Assembly: GCA_001898505.1 (NCBI GenBank)
Contig: MKTZ01000025.1
Span: forward strand, 62,001-126,000
Source: Sphingobacteriales bacterium 50-39
Lineage (GTDB): Bacteria > Bacteroidota > Bacteroidia > Chitinophagales > Chitinophagaceae
Direction: 5' to 3'
Length of the DNA stretch: 64,000 bases
Position numbers and translations under genes: made by a program
The notes under the pieces: generated by a model
Seen by the model: only the letters and a program-made list of their open reading frames with translations
Databases searched by the model: none
What the model was told of the DNA's origin: nothing
Shown: one piece after another, positions 1-8,298 of the stretch
Numbering within the stretch: the stretch's first letter is position 1
Layout: each line of letters opens with the position of its first letter

Positions 1-651
1 CTCTTGCCCCTCCTGTGATCCGTCCGTCCGGGCCAGGTATTCTCCGTCCCGTGTTTCGAGGCTGGCCATCAGGGAGCCAAGCGAGCTGCTGTCCTCATTG
101 TTATAATATCTTTTTTCCGCCAGATCGAACCCTTTCTGACCGAACTGCCGCTCGTTATAGAAGAGGACAAGGGTGCCGGAAAGGCTGTCCGTCTGTGTGC
201 TGCGATAGCCCATGATCGCTACAAAGTCTTCACCCGGCCGTGGATTACGGTTTATCTTCATTTCGATGTTGCCGGAGCCATGAAAGAAATGGGAGGCCCA
301 GACATTGCCCGGGACTTTCTTTTTTATTTTCACCGGGCGGGGGCGGGTGGGGGGCGCCTTGCCGTCGTCATAGTTATTGGTGGCATAGAGCCGGACCTGG
401 TAGATACCCGTATCGCGATAGGCATATAAGGGTTCTTTGTCAAAGCTGAAGCGGCCGTCGCCCAACTCCCAGAAATAGGTGTAGAAAGCTGCAGGCGCTC
501 CGGCGATCTGCCTGAGAGGGCGAAGCTGGGATGAGAAATGGACGCTGTCGCCGGCTTCCTCGACATGGATCACCGGCGGGATCGAGTCCTGTGCCCGGGC
601 GATGCAGGATGTTACCAGCAAGGATGCTATGACAAGTACGGGTTTCAGCAT
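1..651 (-). CDS. PKD-domain exported protein, 3' part missing
   Basis: The frame is open from an ATG at 651 to the left edge, 217 codons without a stop, so the C-terminus lies outside the window. The first 20 residues form a signal peptide. VTSC could be a lipobox, but a signal peptidase I site after ARA is equally possible. Residues about 55-90 match a PKD/polycystin fold: FWELGDG is followed by the YAYRDTGIYQVRLYA strand pattern. PKD domains are extracellular Ig-like spacers or binding modules in cell-surface proteins. The remainder visible here has no recognised domain. Function unknown; exported location likely. Confidence 0.8.
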   Translation of the reverse strand, partial: MLKPVLVIASLLVTSCIARAQDSIPPVIHVEEAGDSVHFSSQLRPLRQIAGAPAAFYTYFWELGDGRFSFDKEPLYAYRDTGIYQVRLYATNNYDDGKAPPTRPRPVKIKKKVPGNVWASHFFHGSGNIEMKINRNPRPGEDFVAIMGYRSTQTDSLSGTLVLFYNERQFGQKGFDLAEKRYYNNEDSSSLGSLMASLETRDGEYLARTDGSQEGQE

Positions 652-724
652 TGGTAAATATAGGGAAGTTAACGAAAAATAGAGCCTATACATTGTATAG
701 ACTCTATATATGTATCGATCCGTC

Positions 725-1786
725 CTACTTGGTATTCATTTGCGTGATCAAGCTCACCATGGTGCTTTCAGAAACTTCCTGGGGGTCGAAGGTAAAGGTC
801 GTATAGTTGTTGCTGCCGGAAGGGGCAGGAATGGTAACGTCCTTCATATCCGCATAGAACTTGCCATTGATGGTGCTCATGGCCAGGAAGGTGCCCTGCA
901 TGCCGATAGGCATAGATTGCTGATAGCTGTAGAATCCCTGGTAGCCGGCAGGGGCGTTGAGGATGACGTCATACAGCCTGATCAGTGTGTTCTGGTTATG
1001 GGGTTTGAAGAAAAGGATCGTAGGCTGATCGCCCTGATAGCTTTGCTGTGTCCGGGCATTATAGTGGCTGGTAAAATAGCCCAGCACCGTGGTCTTCGGG
1101 TCGGAAGGGTTGCCGATGATCTGGTCGCAGTTCTTCCATTGTACCAGGCTGTCGATGGTAAAGTTCAGGGTACCATTGGAGCCATTGAAAAAAGCATAGC
1201 TTTCTGTGGTCAGCTGGTCCCATACAATGCCTTTGTTCACCGACATCTGTACGCTAAGCGTGACCTGTACGTTCAGGTAATCATACCCGCTGACAGAGGT
1301 GGTGATGGCGGAGTCACCGCTCCACATGGGTATCTCCTGACCATTGGGTTTGGCCTTGACCGCGACCTTGATGCCGCTGTCCTTTTTCAACTGCAGATCC
1401 AGGTTATTCTGGGCGGCCTTGATAAAGAACTCGCCATAGGAGGCCAGCAACTTACCGTCGCGGGTAAGCGTGGGTTTGTTGCTAAAGATCATGTCAGCAG
1501 GGGAGCTGATCTCTTTTATGCTGACCGTCACATTACCTGTTACGGAAGCTCCCGCTTTTGTCTGGAAAGCGCCCGCTGGTATTGTATATGTGGTGCCATT
1601 AGACGAGGTGATCACGGCGCCGGCATCTGCATTAATATTAAAATTTTGGAATGCGGGGCCGTTGTTCTTCATAAATGCAGCCATGTTCTCTCCGTCCGCA
1701 TTGTTCTGCTGCGGAGCGGGCGTATCGCTTTTTTTGCAGGCGACCATCGTAAGGGCCGCGCTGATGATGAGTGTAATCTTTTTCAT
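725..1786 (-). CDS. Putative lipoprotein with a ZU5-like segment
   Basis: This 353-residue protein starts MKKITLIISA and has the lipobox MVAC followed by KKSD, so it is expected to be a lipoprotein. Residues about 60-130 contain the pattern G-T-x-Y-x-IPAGAF followed by G-x-V-x-V-x-I, which resembles ZU5-like beta domains of Bacteroidota surface lipoproteins; this is a weak resemblance, not a firm assignment. It is transcribed away from the sigma-factor gene at 1878, sharing a 91-bp divergent region that contains a run of eight C's. No enzymatic motif was seen. Function unknown. Confidence 0.8.
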   Translation of the reverse strand: MKKITLIISAALTMVACKKSDTPAPQQNNADGENMAAFMKNNGPAFQNFNINADAGAVITSSNGTTYTIPAGAFQTKAGASVTGNVTVSIKEISSPADMIFSNKPTLTRDGKLLASYGEFFIKAAQNNLDLQLKKDSGIKVAVKAKPNGQEIPMWSGDSAITTSVSGYDYLNVQVTLSVQMSVNKGIVWDQLTTESYAFFNGSNGTLNFTIDSLVQWKNCDQIIGNPSDPKTTVLGYFTSHYNARTQQSYQGDQPTILFFKPHNQNTLIRLYDVILNAPAGYQGFYSYQQSMPIGMQGTFLAMSTINGKFYADMKDVTIPAPSGSNNYTTFTFDPQEVSESTMVSLITQMNTK

Positions 1787-1877
1787 AAAAGGAGTGTTGT
1801 TTGGGTCATATCAACAGGGCGCGCCGGATGTTACCCCCCCTTTTGGCCTTTTTTTTCGATATTCGCCAAAAACCTCG

Positions 1878-2456
1878 ATGGCCATCCATCCCGATCAGCG
1901 CTACCTAGAAGGCTTGTTAAGTAATGATAATCAATTGGTTGATGAAATTTACCGGCTTTTTTCACCCGGGATCCGAAGCTGGATCATACAAAACAGCGGT
2001 ACAGAGGACGATGCCGCGGACATTTTCCAGGAATCCCTGATCGATATTTATAACCAGGCCAAATACAAGGGTCTTGAGCTGACATGTCCTTTTCAGCCTT
2101 TCTTATTATTGGTGTGCAAGCGGAAATGGCTGAATGAAATAAAGAAAAGAGGGGCCAGGCAGGTAACAAAATCAAGTGACGACTTATCTGAATATGGAGA
2201 GGATGTATTTGCCGTCGCCGAACGGGTGGGAGTAGAGGAGGAAAAGGCAAAGCTTTTCTTTCAGCAGTTTGAGAGGCTGGGAGAAAAATGCCGGGAGATA
2301 CTCCGGATGAGCCTGACAGGGCAGCGGCAGGAGAAGATCGCTGAAGCGCTGGGCGTCACTTATGGGTATCTGCGTAAAAAGAAATCGGAATGTATGGCGA
2401 CGTTGATGTCGTATGTGCAAGCGGCCACCGGTGCGACCAGTCAGGGGGCGATCTGA
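1878..2456 (+). CDS. RNA polymerase sigma factor, sigma-70/ECF type
   Basis: 192 residues from the ATG at 1878. The reading frame is open further upstream to 1470, but that stretch runs across the divergent lipoprotein gene and does not look like sigma-factor sequence. Region 2 is at about residues 25-90 (TEDDAADIFQESLIDIY, then KRKWLNEIKKR). Region 4 is near the C-terminus (KCREILRMSLTGQ..KIAEALGV..GYLRKKKSEC), a helix-turn-helix for -35-type elements. It sits 21 bp before a membrane protein of anti-sigma type, the usual pairing. The likely role is a dedicated alternative sigma factor; its stimulus and targets are unknown. Confidence 0.88.
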   Translation: MAIHPDQRYLEGLLSNDNQLVDEIYRLFSPGIRSWIIQNSGTEDDAADIFQESLIDIYNQAKYKGLELTCPFQPFLLLVCKRKWLNEIKKRGARQVTKSSDDLSEYGEDVFAVAERVGVEEEKAKLFFQQFERLGEKCREILRMSLTGQRQEKIAEALGVTYGYLRKKKSECMATLMSYVQAATGATSQGAI

Positions 2457-2477
2457 TAAATTGAAAATATCTTATTT

Positions 2478-3278
2478 ATGTCAACCTATACCAACGAAGA
2501 TGTCATACGCTATGTAGAAGGCGAGCTGTCTTTGGAAGAAAAGCAAAAGATGGAGGAGGACCTGCGGTCCGATGCCGCTCTTGCGGAGAGTGTAGCGCTT
2601 TATCGGCAGCTGAAAGTGACGCTGGAGCAGCGTTTGCCTGCCGATGAGGGGGCGGCCGCCTTGCGTCGAACGCTGGGGAGTATGCGGGGAAGATATTTCT
2701 CCGGGGGAGGCAGCGGAACATCAGGGGGAAGTATCGATACCGGAAGGCTGTCGGGGGAGAATGATGGAAGCAGTATGAAGGTGGTTAAAATGAAAACGCG
2801 GTTCCCAAGATATATAGCCGGTATGGCTGCTGCCGCTGCTATCCTTATCGCTGTAGTGATGTTATGGCCTTCCGACTACCTGAACAGCTATGGGAAGACA
2901 CAGATGGCGGGTGTTACGGAGCGGGGAGAGGGTAATGATACGTTGATGGAGAAGGCTTCCGAATATTTCAATGCGGGCGCCTTTGACAAGGCTTTGCCAC
3001 TGCTGGACCATGCATACAAGGCTGATACTACGAACCAGACTGCACTGTTCTACAGAGGGGTGGCGGGACTGCACAAGGGGGCGACAGAGGAGGCCCGCCA
3101 GGATCTTCAACTGGTATTTTCAGGCGGAAGTCTTTTCAAGTATGAGGCTGCCTTTTATATGGCGCTGAGCTATGCGCAAAAAGGGGATAAGGCGACTGCC
3201 AGGTCGTGGATCGACAAGATACCCGCCGGTGCACCGGGCGCCGATAAAGCAGCCGGGCTACGCAGGAAGTTGGAGTAA
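2478..3278 (+). CDS. Membrane anti-sigma-like protein with TPR repeats
   Basis: 266 residues. The N-terminus (NEDVIRYVEGELSLEEKQ...) has the helical layout of the sigma-binding region of Bacteroidota anti-sigma proteins, without zinc-finger cysteines. A single membrane segment lies at about residues 113-132 (AGMAAAAAILIAVVML). The C-terminal half carries about three tetratricopeptide repeats (residues ~155-260), presumably periplasmic. It follows the sigma gene by 21 bp, so the two are very likely one operon, with this protein holding the sigma factor at the membrane. The TPR output domain suggests a protein or peptide ligand; that is inference. No terminator is seen before the his leader. 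Confidence 0.8.
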   Translation: MSTYTNEDVIRYVEGELSLEEKQKMEEDLRSDAALAESVALYRQLKVTLEQRLPADEGAAALRRTLGSMRGRYFSGGGSGTSGGSIDTGRLSGENDGSSMKVVKMKTRFPRYIAGMAAAAAILIAVVMLWPSDYLNSYGKTQMAGVTERGEGNDTLMEKASEYFNAGAFDKALPLLDHAYKADTTNQTALFYRGVAGLHKGATEEARQDLQLVFSGGSLFKYEAAFYMALSYAQKGDKATARSWIDKIPAGAPGADKAAGLRRKLE

Positions 3279-3308
3279 TAGTCCATCGAACGGGTGGTAA
3301 AATAAAAT

Positions 3309-3339
3309 TTTGGTCATTCACTTTTCACGCTTAATTTTG
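3309..3339 (+). promoter_or_regulatory. Promoter of the hisGDC operon
   Basis: TTTG at 3309-3312 and TAATTTTG at 3332-3339 are separated by 19 nt, an exact match to the Bacteroidota housekeeping consensus (TTG, 17-23 nt, TAnnTTTG). The end of the -7 box is only 9 nt before the leader-peptide ATG at 3349, so the transcript should begin within a few nucleotides of that start codon. Confidence 0.8.
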
Positions 3340-3348
3340 GGCCTCGTT

Positions 3349-3423
3349 ATGAAAATCAGAACGCACCATCATCACCATCATTTTTTCTTACCGAATCATA
3401 TGTCCGGCGTTCGCCGGTGGTAG
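3349..3423 (+). CDS. hisL: Histidine operon leader peptide
   Basis: A 24-codon open frame (ATG 3349, TAG 3421-3423). Its residues 6-11 are six consecutive histidines (codons 3364-3381, both CAC and CAT), with a seventh His at residue 17. It lies between a strong promoter and a terminator hairpin, directly upstream of hisG. That is the arrangement of ribosome-mediated attenuation: low charged tRNA-His stalls the ribosome in the His run. An inverted repeat (CCGGCG at 3404-3409, CGCCGG at 3412-3417) lies between the His codons and the stop and could act as a polymerase pause hairpin. The peptide itself probably has no function. It is shorter than standard gene-calling thresholds and is likely to be missed by automatic annotation. 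Confidence 0.93.
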   Translation: MKIRTHHHHHHFFLPNHMSGVRRW

Positions 3424-3490
3424 GCCGGTGATGTTTTGTATATAAAACAACTTATTAAGGGGCTTACCAGAGGTAAGCCCCTAATTTTTT
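3419..3490 (+). terminator. His attenuator: terminator with competing antiterminator
   Basis: The terminator stem is GGGGCTTACC (3459-3468) with GGTAAGCCCC (3472-3481), loop AGA, followed by TAATTTTTT (3482-3490). The upstream segment GGTAGGCC (3419-3426) overlaps the leader stop codon and can pair with GGCTTACC (3461-3468): 8 bp with one G-U, which would break the terminator. A ribosome that finishes the leader covers 3419-3426, so the terminator forms; one stalled at the His codons leaves it free, so transcription continues into hisG. The pairing was read by eye, and its energetics were not calculated. Confidence 0.9.
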
Positions 3491-3531
3491 ACCGGAACCG
3501 CTGGAAGCGGTTCGACCGACAGGTCAGACAT

Positions 3532-3580
3532 TAGCCCTTTGCGGGAAAAGGGTTAGGTTTCAAAATACTCTTTTCCCGCA
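3532..3580 (+). promoter_or_regulatory. Mutually exclusive hairpins in the hisG 5' region
   Basis: Beyond the attenuator, TGCGGGAAAAG (3540-3550) pairs perfectly with CTTTTCCCGCA (3570-3580). An alternative hairpin, TAGCCCTTT (3532-3540) with AAAGGGTTA (3547-3555, one G-U), uses the same bases, so the two cannot coexist. A third small hairpin, GAACCGCT/AGCGGTTC, lies at 3495-3513. None has a U-tract. They may influence translation start at hisG (ATG 3598) or stabilise the processed transcript. Function is inferred only from geometry. Confidence 0.5.
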
Positions 3581-3597
3581 CAAACCAAGTACTGGCA

Positions 3598-4452
3598 ATG
3601 AAGCTAAAAATCGCCATTCAAAAATCGGGTCGCCTGTATGACGACTCCGTAAAGCTCCTGAAAGATTGTGGTATCGATCTTAAGAACGGAGTAAACAAGC
3701 TAAAGACAGAAGCGGACAATTTCCCTATGGAGATCTATTTTCTCCGGGATGACGATATTCCTCAGTATGTCGAGGATGCGGTGGCCGACATCGGCATTGT
3801 AGGGGAGAATGTGTTGTACGAGAACAACAAGAAGGTGGACATCGTGGAGCACCTGGGGTTTGGCAAATGTCGTCTGTCGGTGGCAGTGGGCAGGAGCGAC
3901 CAATATACAGGTGTGGAATCCCTGCGGGGCAAAAGAATAGCCACTACATATCCGACCCTCGTGCGCCAGTTCCTGGATAAGAACAAGGTAGAAGCCGAGA
4001 TACATGAGATCAGCGGTTCCGTAGAGATCGCTCCCGGTATTGGACTGGCGCATGCCATCGTGGACCTGGTAAGTAGTGGTAGTACCCTGTTCATGAATGG
4101 GCTGAAAGAAGTGGAGACCGTCCTGAAGTCACAGGCTGTCCTTGTCCGGAACAGGGATCTGGATGCCGGACTGCAAGCCATTTTAGATAAATTCCTTTTC
4201 CGTATCCGGGCTGTAAAGCAGGCGAAGAATAATAAATATATCCTGTTGAATGCGCCGAACGACAAATTAAACGAGATTATCGGACTGCTGCCGGGCATGA
4301 AGAGCCCCACTGTGCTGCCATTGGCGCAGCCCGGCTGGAGCAGCGTTCACAGCGTACTGAACGAAAATGACTTTTGGGATATCATCGAGCGGTTGAGAGA
4401 TGCGGGTGCACAGGGCATCCTGGTAGTGCCGATAGAAAAAATGATCATTTAA
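3598..4452 (+). CDS. hisG: ATP phosphoribosyltransferase, long form
   Basis: The committed first step of histidine synthesis: ATP + PRPP gives phosphoribosyl-ATP. 284 residues, the long HisG form that carries its own C-terminal ACT-like regulatory domain (from about residue 205 to the end, including KNNKYILLNAP and IGLLPGMKSPTVLPL) and needs no HisZ. The catalytic domain begins MKLKIAIQKSGRLYDDS, and the PRPP-binding loop region is SSGSTLFMNG. In this class the C-terminal domain binds histidine for feedback inhibition, so the enzyme adds allosteric control to the transcriptional control by hisL. First structural gene after the attenuator; hisD follows 9 nt later. Confidence 0.97.
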   Translation: MKLKIAIQKSGRLYDDSVKLLKDCGIDLKNGVNKLKTEADNFPMEIYFLRDDDIPQYVEDAVADIGIVGENVLYENNKKVDIVEHLGFGKCRLSVAVGRSDQYTGVESLRGKRIATTYPTLVRQFLDKNKVEAEIHEISGSVEIAPGIGLAHAIVDLVSSGSTLFMNGLKEVETVLKSQAVLVRNRDLDAGLQAILDKFLFRIRAVKQAKNNKYILLNAPNDKLNEIIGLLPGMKSPTVLPLAQPGWSSVHSVLNENDFWDIIERLRDAGAQGILVVPIEKMII

Positions 4453-4461
4453 TATATCGAT

Positions 4462-5745
4462 ATGCAATTGATTGACATTCGCCATTTCACATCCATCTCC
4501 CCGGCACAGCGGCGGGAGTGGTTGTCGCGGCCCGTGCTGGATACTTCGATGCTGGAGCAGAAAGTAGCTGACATTCTTCGGACTGTCAGGGATGGCGGGG
4601 ACGAGGCTGTGCAGCATTTTACCCTGCAGTTCGATAAAGTAGCGCCGGAGCCATTGCAGGTCAGCGAAGAAGAGCTGGCGCAGGTGGAGGTTAGTGAGGC
4701 ATTGCGCTCGGCCATCCATCAGGCGCATCAGAATATCGAAGCCTTCCACCGTACACAGCATCAGGCAAGGGAGGCTGTGGAAACTATACCTGGTGTGCGT
4801 TGCTGGAGGAAGGCTGTCGCTATCGAGAAAGTGGGATTGTATATACCTGGTGGTACGGCCCCCTTATTTTCCACTTTGTTGATGTTAGGTATACCTGCGA
4901 AACTGGCGGGTTGTAAGGAGATCGTTCTGTGTTCGCCTCCTGATGCACAGGGCAGGCTGCATCCGGCCATCCTTTATGCGGCAAAGGTCGTAGGTGTTAC
5001 GAAGATATACAAGGCAGGCGGTGTGCAGGCCATCGGCGCTATGGCATATGGGACGGAGACCATACCTGCCGTCTATAAGATATTCGGCCCCGGTAATCAA
5101 TATGTCACCTGCGCCAAGCAGCTTATCCAAAGGGATGGAATTGCTATCGACATGCCTGCAGGCCCGAGTGAGGTCGCTGTTTATGCCGATGAAAATGCCA
5201 ATCCCGAATTTGTTGCGGCTGATCTGCTTTCACAGGCAGAGCATGGACCGGATAGCCAGGTGGTGCTCGTCTGTCTGTCCTCCAGGATGGCGGGGTTAGT
5301 GCAGGAGGCCGTTCAACGGCAATTGACGTTGCTGCCCCGTGCCGATGTGGCCGCCCGGGCGCTGGCTTCCAGCCGCCTGTTTATAGCCGGGGATGCCGGG
5401 CAGGCCATGGACCTGTTGAACGAATATGCTCCCGAACACCTGATACTGGCTTGTGACGATGCGGTGGAATTGGCAGGGAAAGTCGTAAACGCAGGCTCCG
5501 TTTTTATCGGGCATTATTCGCCGGAAAGTGTCGGCGATTATGCCAGCGGCACCAATCACGTGCTGCCCACCAATGGATATGCCAGGGCGTATAGCGGGGT
5601 AAGTCTCGATAGTTTTGTAAAAAAGATCACATTTCAACAGCTGACCCGGGAAGGCATTCAAGGCATCGGCCCTGCTGTCGTCGAGATGGCGGAGACCGAG
5701 GGGCTTCGGGCGCATGCGAACGCGGTCAGAGTGAGAATGTCATAG
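4462..5745 (+). CDS. hisD: Histidinol dehydrogenase
   Basis: Catalyses the last two oxidations, L-histidinol to L-histidine with two NAD+, using zinc. 427 residues, the normal length. Family motifs are all present: VGLYIPGGTAPLFSTLLML, FGPGNQYVTCAKQ, DMPAGPSEVAV, LLSQAEHGPDSQ (zinc/substrate Gln and His), APEHL, and SPESVGDYASGTNHVLPT near the C-terminus. It starts 9 nt after hisG in the same operon. Its stop codon overlaps a hairpin GTGCGC-TATG-GCGCAC at 5745-5760, between hisD and hisC. Confidence 0.97.
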   Translation: MQLIDIRHFTSISPAQRREWLSRPVLDTSMLEQKVADILRTVRDGGDEAVQHFTLQFDKVAPEPLQVSEEELAQVEVSEALRSAIHQAHQNIEAFHRTQHQAREAVETIPGVRCWRKAVAIEKVGLYIPGGTAPLFSTLLMLGIPAKLAGCKEIVLCSPPDAQGRLHPAILYAAKVVGVTKIYKAGGVQAIGAMAYGTETIPAVYKIFGPGNQYVTCAKQLIQRDGIAIDMPAGPSEVAVYADENANPEFVAADLLSQAEHGPDSQVVLVCLSSRMAGLVQEAVQRQLTLLPRADVAARALASSRLFIAGDAGQAMDLLNEYAPEHLILACDDAVELAGKVVNAGSVFIGHYSPESVGDYASGTNHVLPTNGYARAYSGVSLDSFVKKITFQQLTREGIQGIGPAVVEMAETEGLRAHANAVRVRMS

Positions 5746-5777
5746 TGCGCTATGGCGCACACAAATTTTTATATGTT

Positions 5778-6821
5778 ATGTTTCAACTGGACAAATTACT
5801 GAGGGATAATATCCGAAAGCTGGTACCCTATTCGTCTGCCAGGGATGAGTTCAAAGGAGAGGCACAGGTTTTTCTCGATGCCAATGAGAACAGTCTGGGG
5901 TCACCGCTGACCCGGTGGTACAACAGATATCCTGACCCGCTGCAATGGAAAGTAAAGGAAGCGCTCAGCCGCGTGAAGGGGATTGCTCCGCAGCACATCT
6001 TTCTTGGCAATGGCAGCGATGAGTGTATCGATATATTGTATCGGGCATTTTGCGAACCCGGTAAAGACAATGTCATTATCAATCCGCCAACCTATGGGAT
6101 GTATGAGGTCAGCGCGCATATCAACGATGTGGAAGTGCGCAGGGCCACCTTACTGGATGATTTTCAGCTGGACCTCGTGCACCTGGAGAACCTGGTGGAT
6201 GAGAATACCAAGATCATCTGGATATGCAGCCCGAACAACCCGACGGCCAACTCGATGAATCGTCAGGATGTGGAGGTCGTCCTGAATAATTTCCCCGGAC
6301 TGGTGGTGGTGGATGAAGCATATATTAATTTTTCCCGTCACAGGAGCTTTATCCAGGAGCTGACGGATTACCCCAATTTGGTAGTGATGCAGACGATGAG
6401 CAAAGCATGGGGGCTGGCAGGACTTAGGCTCGGTATGGCTTTTGCAAGTGAGGCTATTATAAATGTTTATAACAAAGTAAAACCTCCGTACAACATTAAT
6501 CAGGCCACTCAGGAACTGGCTTTAAAAGCATTGGAAGATACGGATCAGGTCAATGATATGATACGGGCCCTGGTGACCATGCGGGAACAGATGACCATTG
6601 AGCTGGCAGCGCTTCCTGTCGTCAAAAAAATATACCCCAGCGATGCCAATTTCCTGCTGGTGAAAGTCACCGATGCGAAAGCCGTCTATCAATATCTTTT
6701 GAACAAGGGGATCGTGGTCCGTGATCGCAGTAAGGTCGAGCTGTGTGAGGGTTGTTTGCGTATCACGGTGGGTACGGCATCGGAGAATCGTCAATTGCTG
6801 GAAGCGCTCGGCCAATTCTAA
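5778..6821 (+). CDS. hisC: Histidinol-phosphate aminotransferase
   Basis: PLP-dependent transfer of an amino group from glutamate to imidazole acetol-phosphate. 347 residues from the ATG at 5778; an alternative GTG at 5745 would add 11 residues inside the hairpin region and is less likely. The fold-I aminotransferase pattern is clear: GNGSDECIDILYRAF (phosphate-binding start), SPNNPTAN, VVDEAYINF, and the Schiff-base lysine in TMSKAWGLAGLRLG. Third gene of the hisGDC operon. The his cluster is interrupted after this gene: the next his gene (hisB) is 2.4 kb away, and no terminator is seen in the 65 nt before the sugar dehydrogenase. Confidence 0.96.
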   Translation: MFQLDKLLRDNIRKLVPYSSARDEFKGEAQVFLDANENSLGSPLTRWYNRYPDPLQWKVKEALSRVKGIAPQHIFLGNGSDECIDILYRAFCEPGKDNVIINPPTYGMYEVSAHINDVEVRRATLLDDFQLDLVHLENLVDENTKIIWICSPNNPTANSMNRQDVEVVLNNFPGLVVVDEAYINFSRHRSFIQELTDYPNLVVMQTMSKAWGLAGLRLGMAFASEAIINVYNKVKPPYNINQATQELALKALEDTDQVNDMIRALVTMREQMTIELAALPVVKKIYPSDANFLLVKVTDAKAVYQYLLNKGIVVRDRSKVELCEGCLRITVGTASENRQLLEALGQF

Positions 6822-6886
6822 GGTAAAAATTAGTGATTGTGCGGTGGATGCATTCACGTAAATTACACATTCAATAGATTTTTTCC

Positions 6887-8236
6887 ATGAACCAGCTAAT
6901 CAACACATCAACGACAATGCCGCGCAAAGCCCTGCATCTTGCTCTGGGTTTGTGCATGACAGGACTTTTCGCCTGTAATGGTGGGGGGAATAAAGGAGAA
7001 CCTTCCGCAGGAACCGATTCAAACAAAACGGCGCAGCCTTCGGTTGTGACAGGGGGTATTGACTCCACTATCAAGCTACCTGCCGGATTTATGGCTACTA
7101 CGGTAGCGGAAGATCTCGGGAGGGCCCGTCATATTGTGGTGGCGCCCAATGGCGTCATCTTTGTGAAGCTTGGCGGGCTGAAGAATGGGAAGGGTATCGT
7201 TCGTTTGCAGGACACGAATGGGGATGGAAAACCGGACCAGGCCACCAGCTTTGGAACATACGGCGGCACCGGTATTGCTATTAAGAATGGTTATCTCTAT
7301 GCTTCATCCAATGAAGAGGTTTACCGGTACAAGCTGGATTCTAATTTCAATGTGACGAATCCGGACAATCCCGAAAAGATCATTACGGGGCTGCTGGATC
7401 GGCATGAACACGAATCGAAATCCATTGCATTGGATAATGAGGGTAATATATATGTCAATATCGGCGCTTATTCCAATGCCTGTCAACTGGAGGACAGGAA
7501 GAAGGGGTCGCCTTCACAGAGACCATGTAAAATATTGGATTCGGCCGGCGGTATCTGGCAATTCAAGGCAGACAAGCCTGATCAGACCTATGGTACGGGT
7601 GTACGTTATGCTACGGGGCTGCGCAATGTGGTAGGGCTGGACTGGAATATGACTACCAATAGCCTGTTTGTTATGCAGCATGGAAGGGATCAACTGCACG
7701 ATCTTTTCCCTGATATGTTCGATACTAAGCAAAGCGCTGAGCTGCCTGCGGAATGTATGTATGAGCTGCATAAGGGGTCGAACTGTGGCTGGCCTTATAT
7801 GTACTACGACCCCTTCCAGCATAAGAAGATCCTGATGCCGGAATATGGCGGGGATGGCAAGAAAGAAGGTGGTAAGGATGCGCAGGACCCCGTCGTAGCT
7901 TTCCCTGCTCACATGGCGCCCAATGGTCTGTTATTCTATACGGGGGATCAGTTCCCTGACAAATACAAGAATGGGGCATTTATCGCCTTCCATGGCAGTT
8001 GGAATAGGGCGCCCGAGCCGCAGAAAGGGTTTTTGGTGGCGTTTGTGCCTTTTAGCAATGGCAAGCCCAGCGGGGATTGGGAGGTGTTTGCAGATAACTT
8101 CTCCGGCAGCGCTGAAAACACTGCTGCTGCCAAGGCGGATCATCGTCCGTGTGGACTGGCGCAAGGGCCTGATGGATCGTTGTATGTGACGGATGATGCG
8201 AAGGGGTATGTTTGGAAGATAAGCTACAAAAAGTGA
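6887..8236 (+). CDS. PQQ-type sugar (sorbosone-like) dehydrogenase lipoprotein
   Basis: 449 residues. The sequence resembles soluble glucose/sorbosone dehydrogenase six-bladed beta-propellers: TVAEDLGRARHIVVAPNG, repeated blade motifs (ALDNEGNIYVNIG, YATGLRNVVGLDWN, GLAQGPDGSLYVTDD) and the conserved HGSWNRAPEP near the end. A lipobox (GLFAC) follows an N-terminal hydrophobic stretch, so it should be a periplasm-facing or outer-membrane lipoprotein. The start at 6887 gives 10 extra residues before a second Met (6917), which may be the true start. It oxidises a sugar or aldose using PQQ by family analogy; the substrate is unknown. It lies 65 nt after hisC and may be read from the his promoter, although it has no role in histidine synthesis. 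Confidence 0.85.
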   Translation: MNQLINTSTTMPRKALHLALGLCMTGLFACNGGGNKGEPSAGTDSNKTAQPSVVTGGIDSTIKLPAGFMATTVAEDLGRARHIVVAPNGVIFVKLGGLKNGKGIVRLQDTNGDGKPDQATSFGTYGGTGIAIKNGYLYASSNEEVYRYKLDSNFNVTNPDNPEKIITGLLDRHEHESKSIALDNEGNIYVNIGAYSNACQLEDRKKGSPSQRPCKILDSAGGIWQFKADKPDQTYGTGVRYATGLRNVVGLDWNMTTNSLFVMQHGRDQLHDLFPDMFDTKQSAELPAECMYELHKGSNCGWPYMYYDPFQHKKILMPEYGGDGKKEGGKDAQDPVVAFPAHMAPNGLLFYTGDQFPDKYKNGAFIAFHGSWNRAPEPQKGFLVAFVPFSNGKPSGDWEVFADNFSGSAENTAAAKADHRPCGLAQGPDGSLYVTDDAKGYVWKISYKK

Positions 8237-8255
8237 AGGGCTGTGAATTTTTTTG

Positions 8256-8285
8256 GGGCCGGTGCGATAGTGCCGGCCCTTTTTT
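8256..8285 (+). terminator. Intrinsic terminator after the sugar dehydrogenase
   Basis: GGGCCGGTGC (8256-8265) pairs with GTGCCGGCCC (8270-8279) across a GATA loop (two wobble pairs), followed by six T's. It ends the rightward hisGDC-dehydrogenase transcript before the reverse-strand gene pair. Confidence 0.85.
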
Positions 8286-8298
8286 ATGTGCGGAATAG

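Noticed and set aside
1470-1877. N-terminal extension of the sigma factor
   Set aside because: The extra 136 codons run antisense through the lipoprotein gene and show no sigma-factor similarity; the ATG at 1878 gives a normal length.
710-1924. 404-codon forward frame
   Set aside because: It lies antisense to a lipoprotein gene with a clear signal peptide and lipobox; its own translation has no recognisable domain and is rich in residues typical of a reverse-frame shadow.
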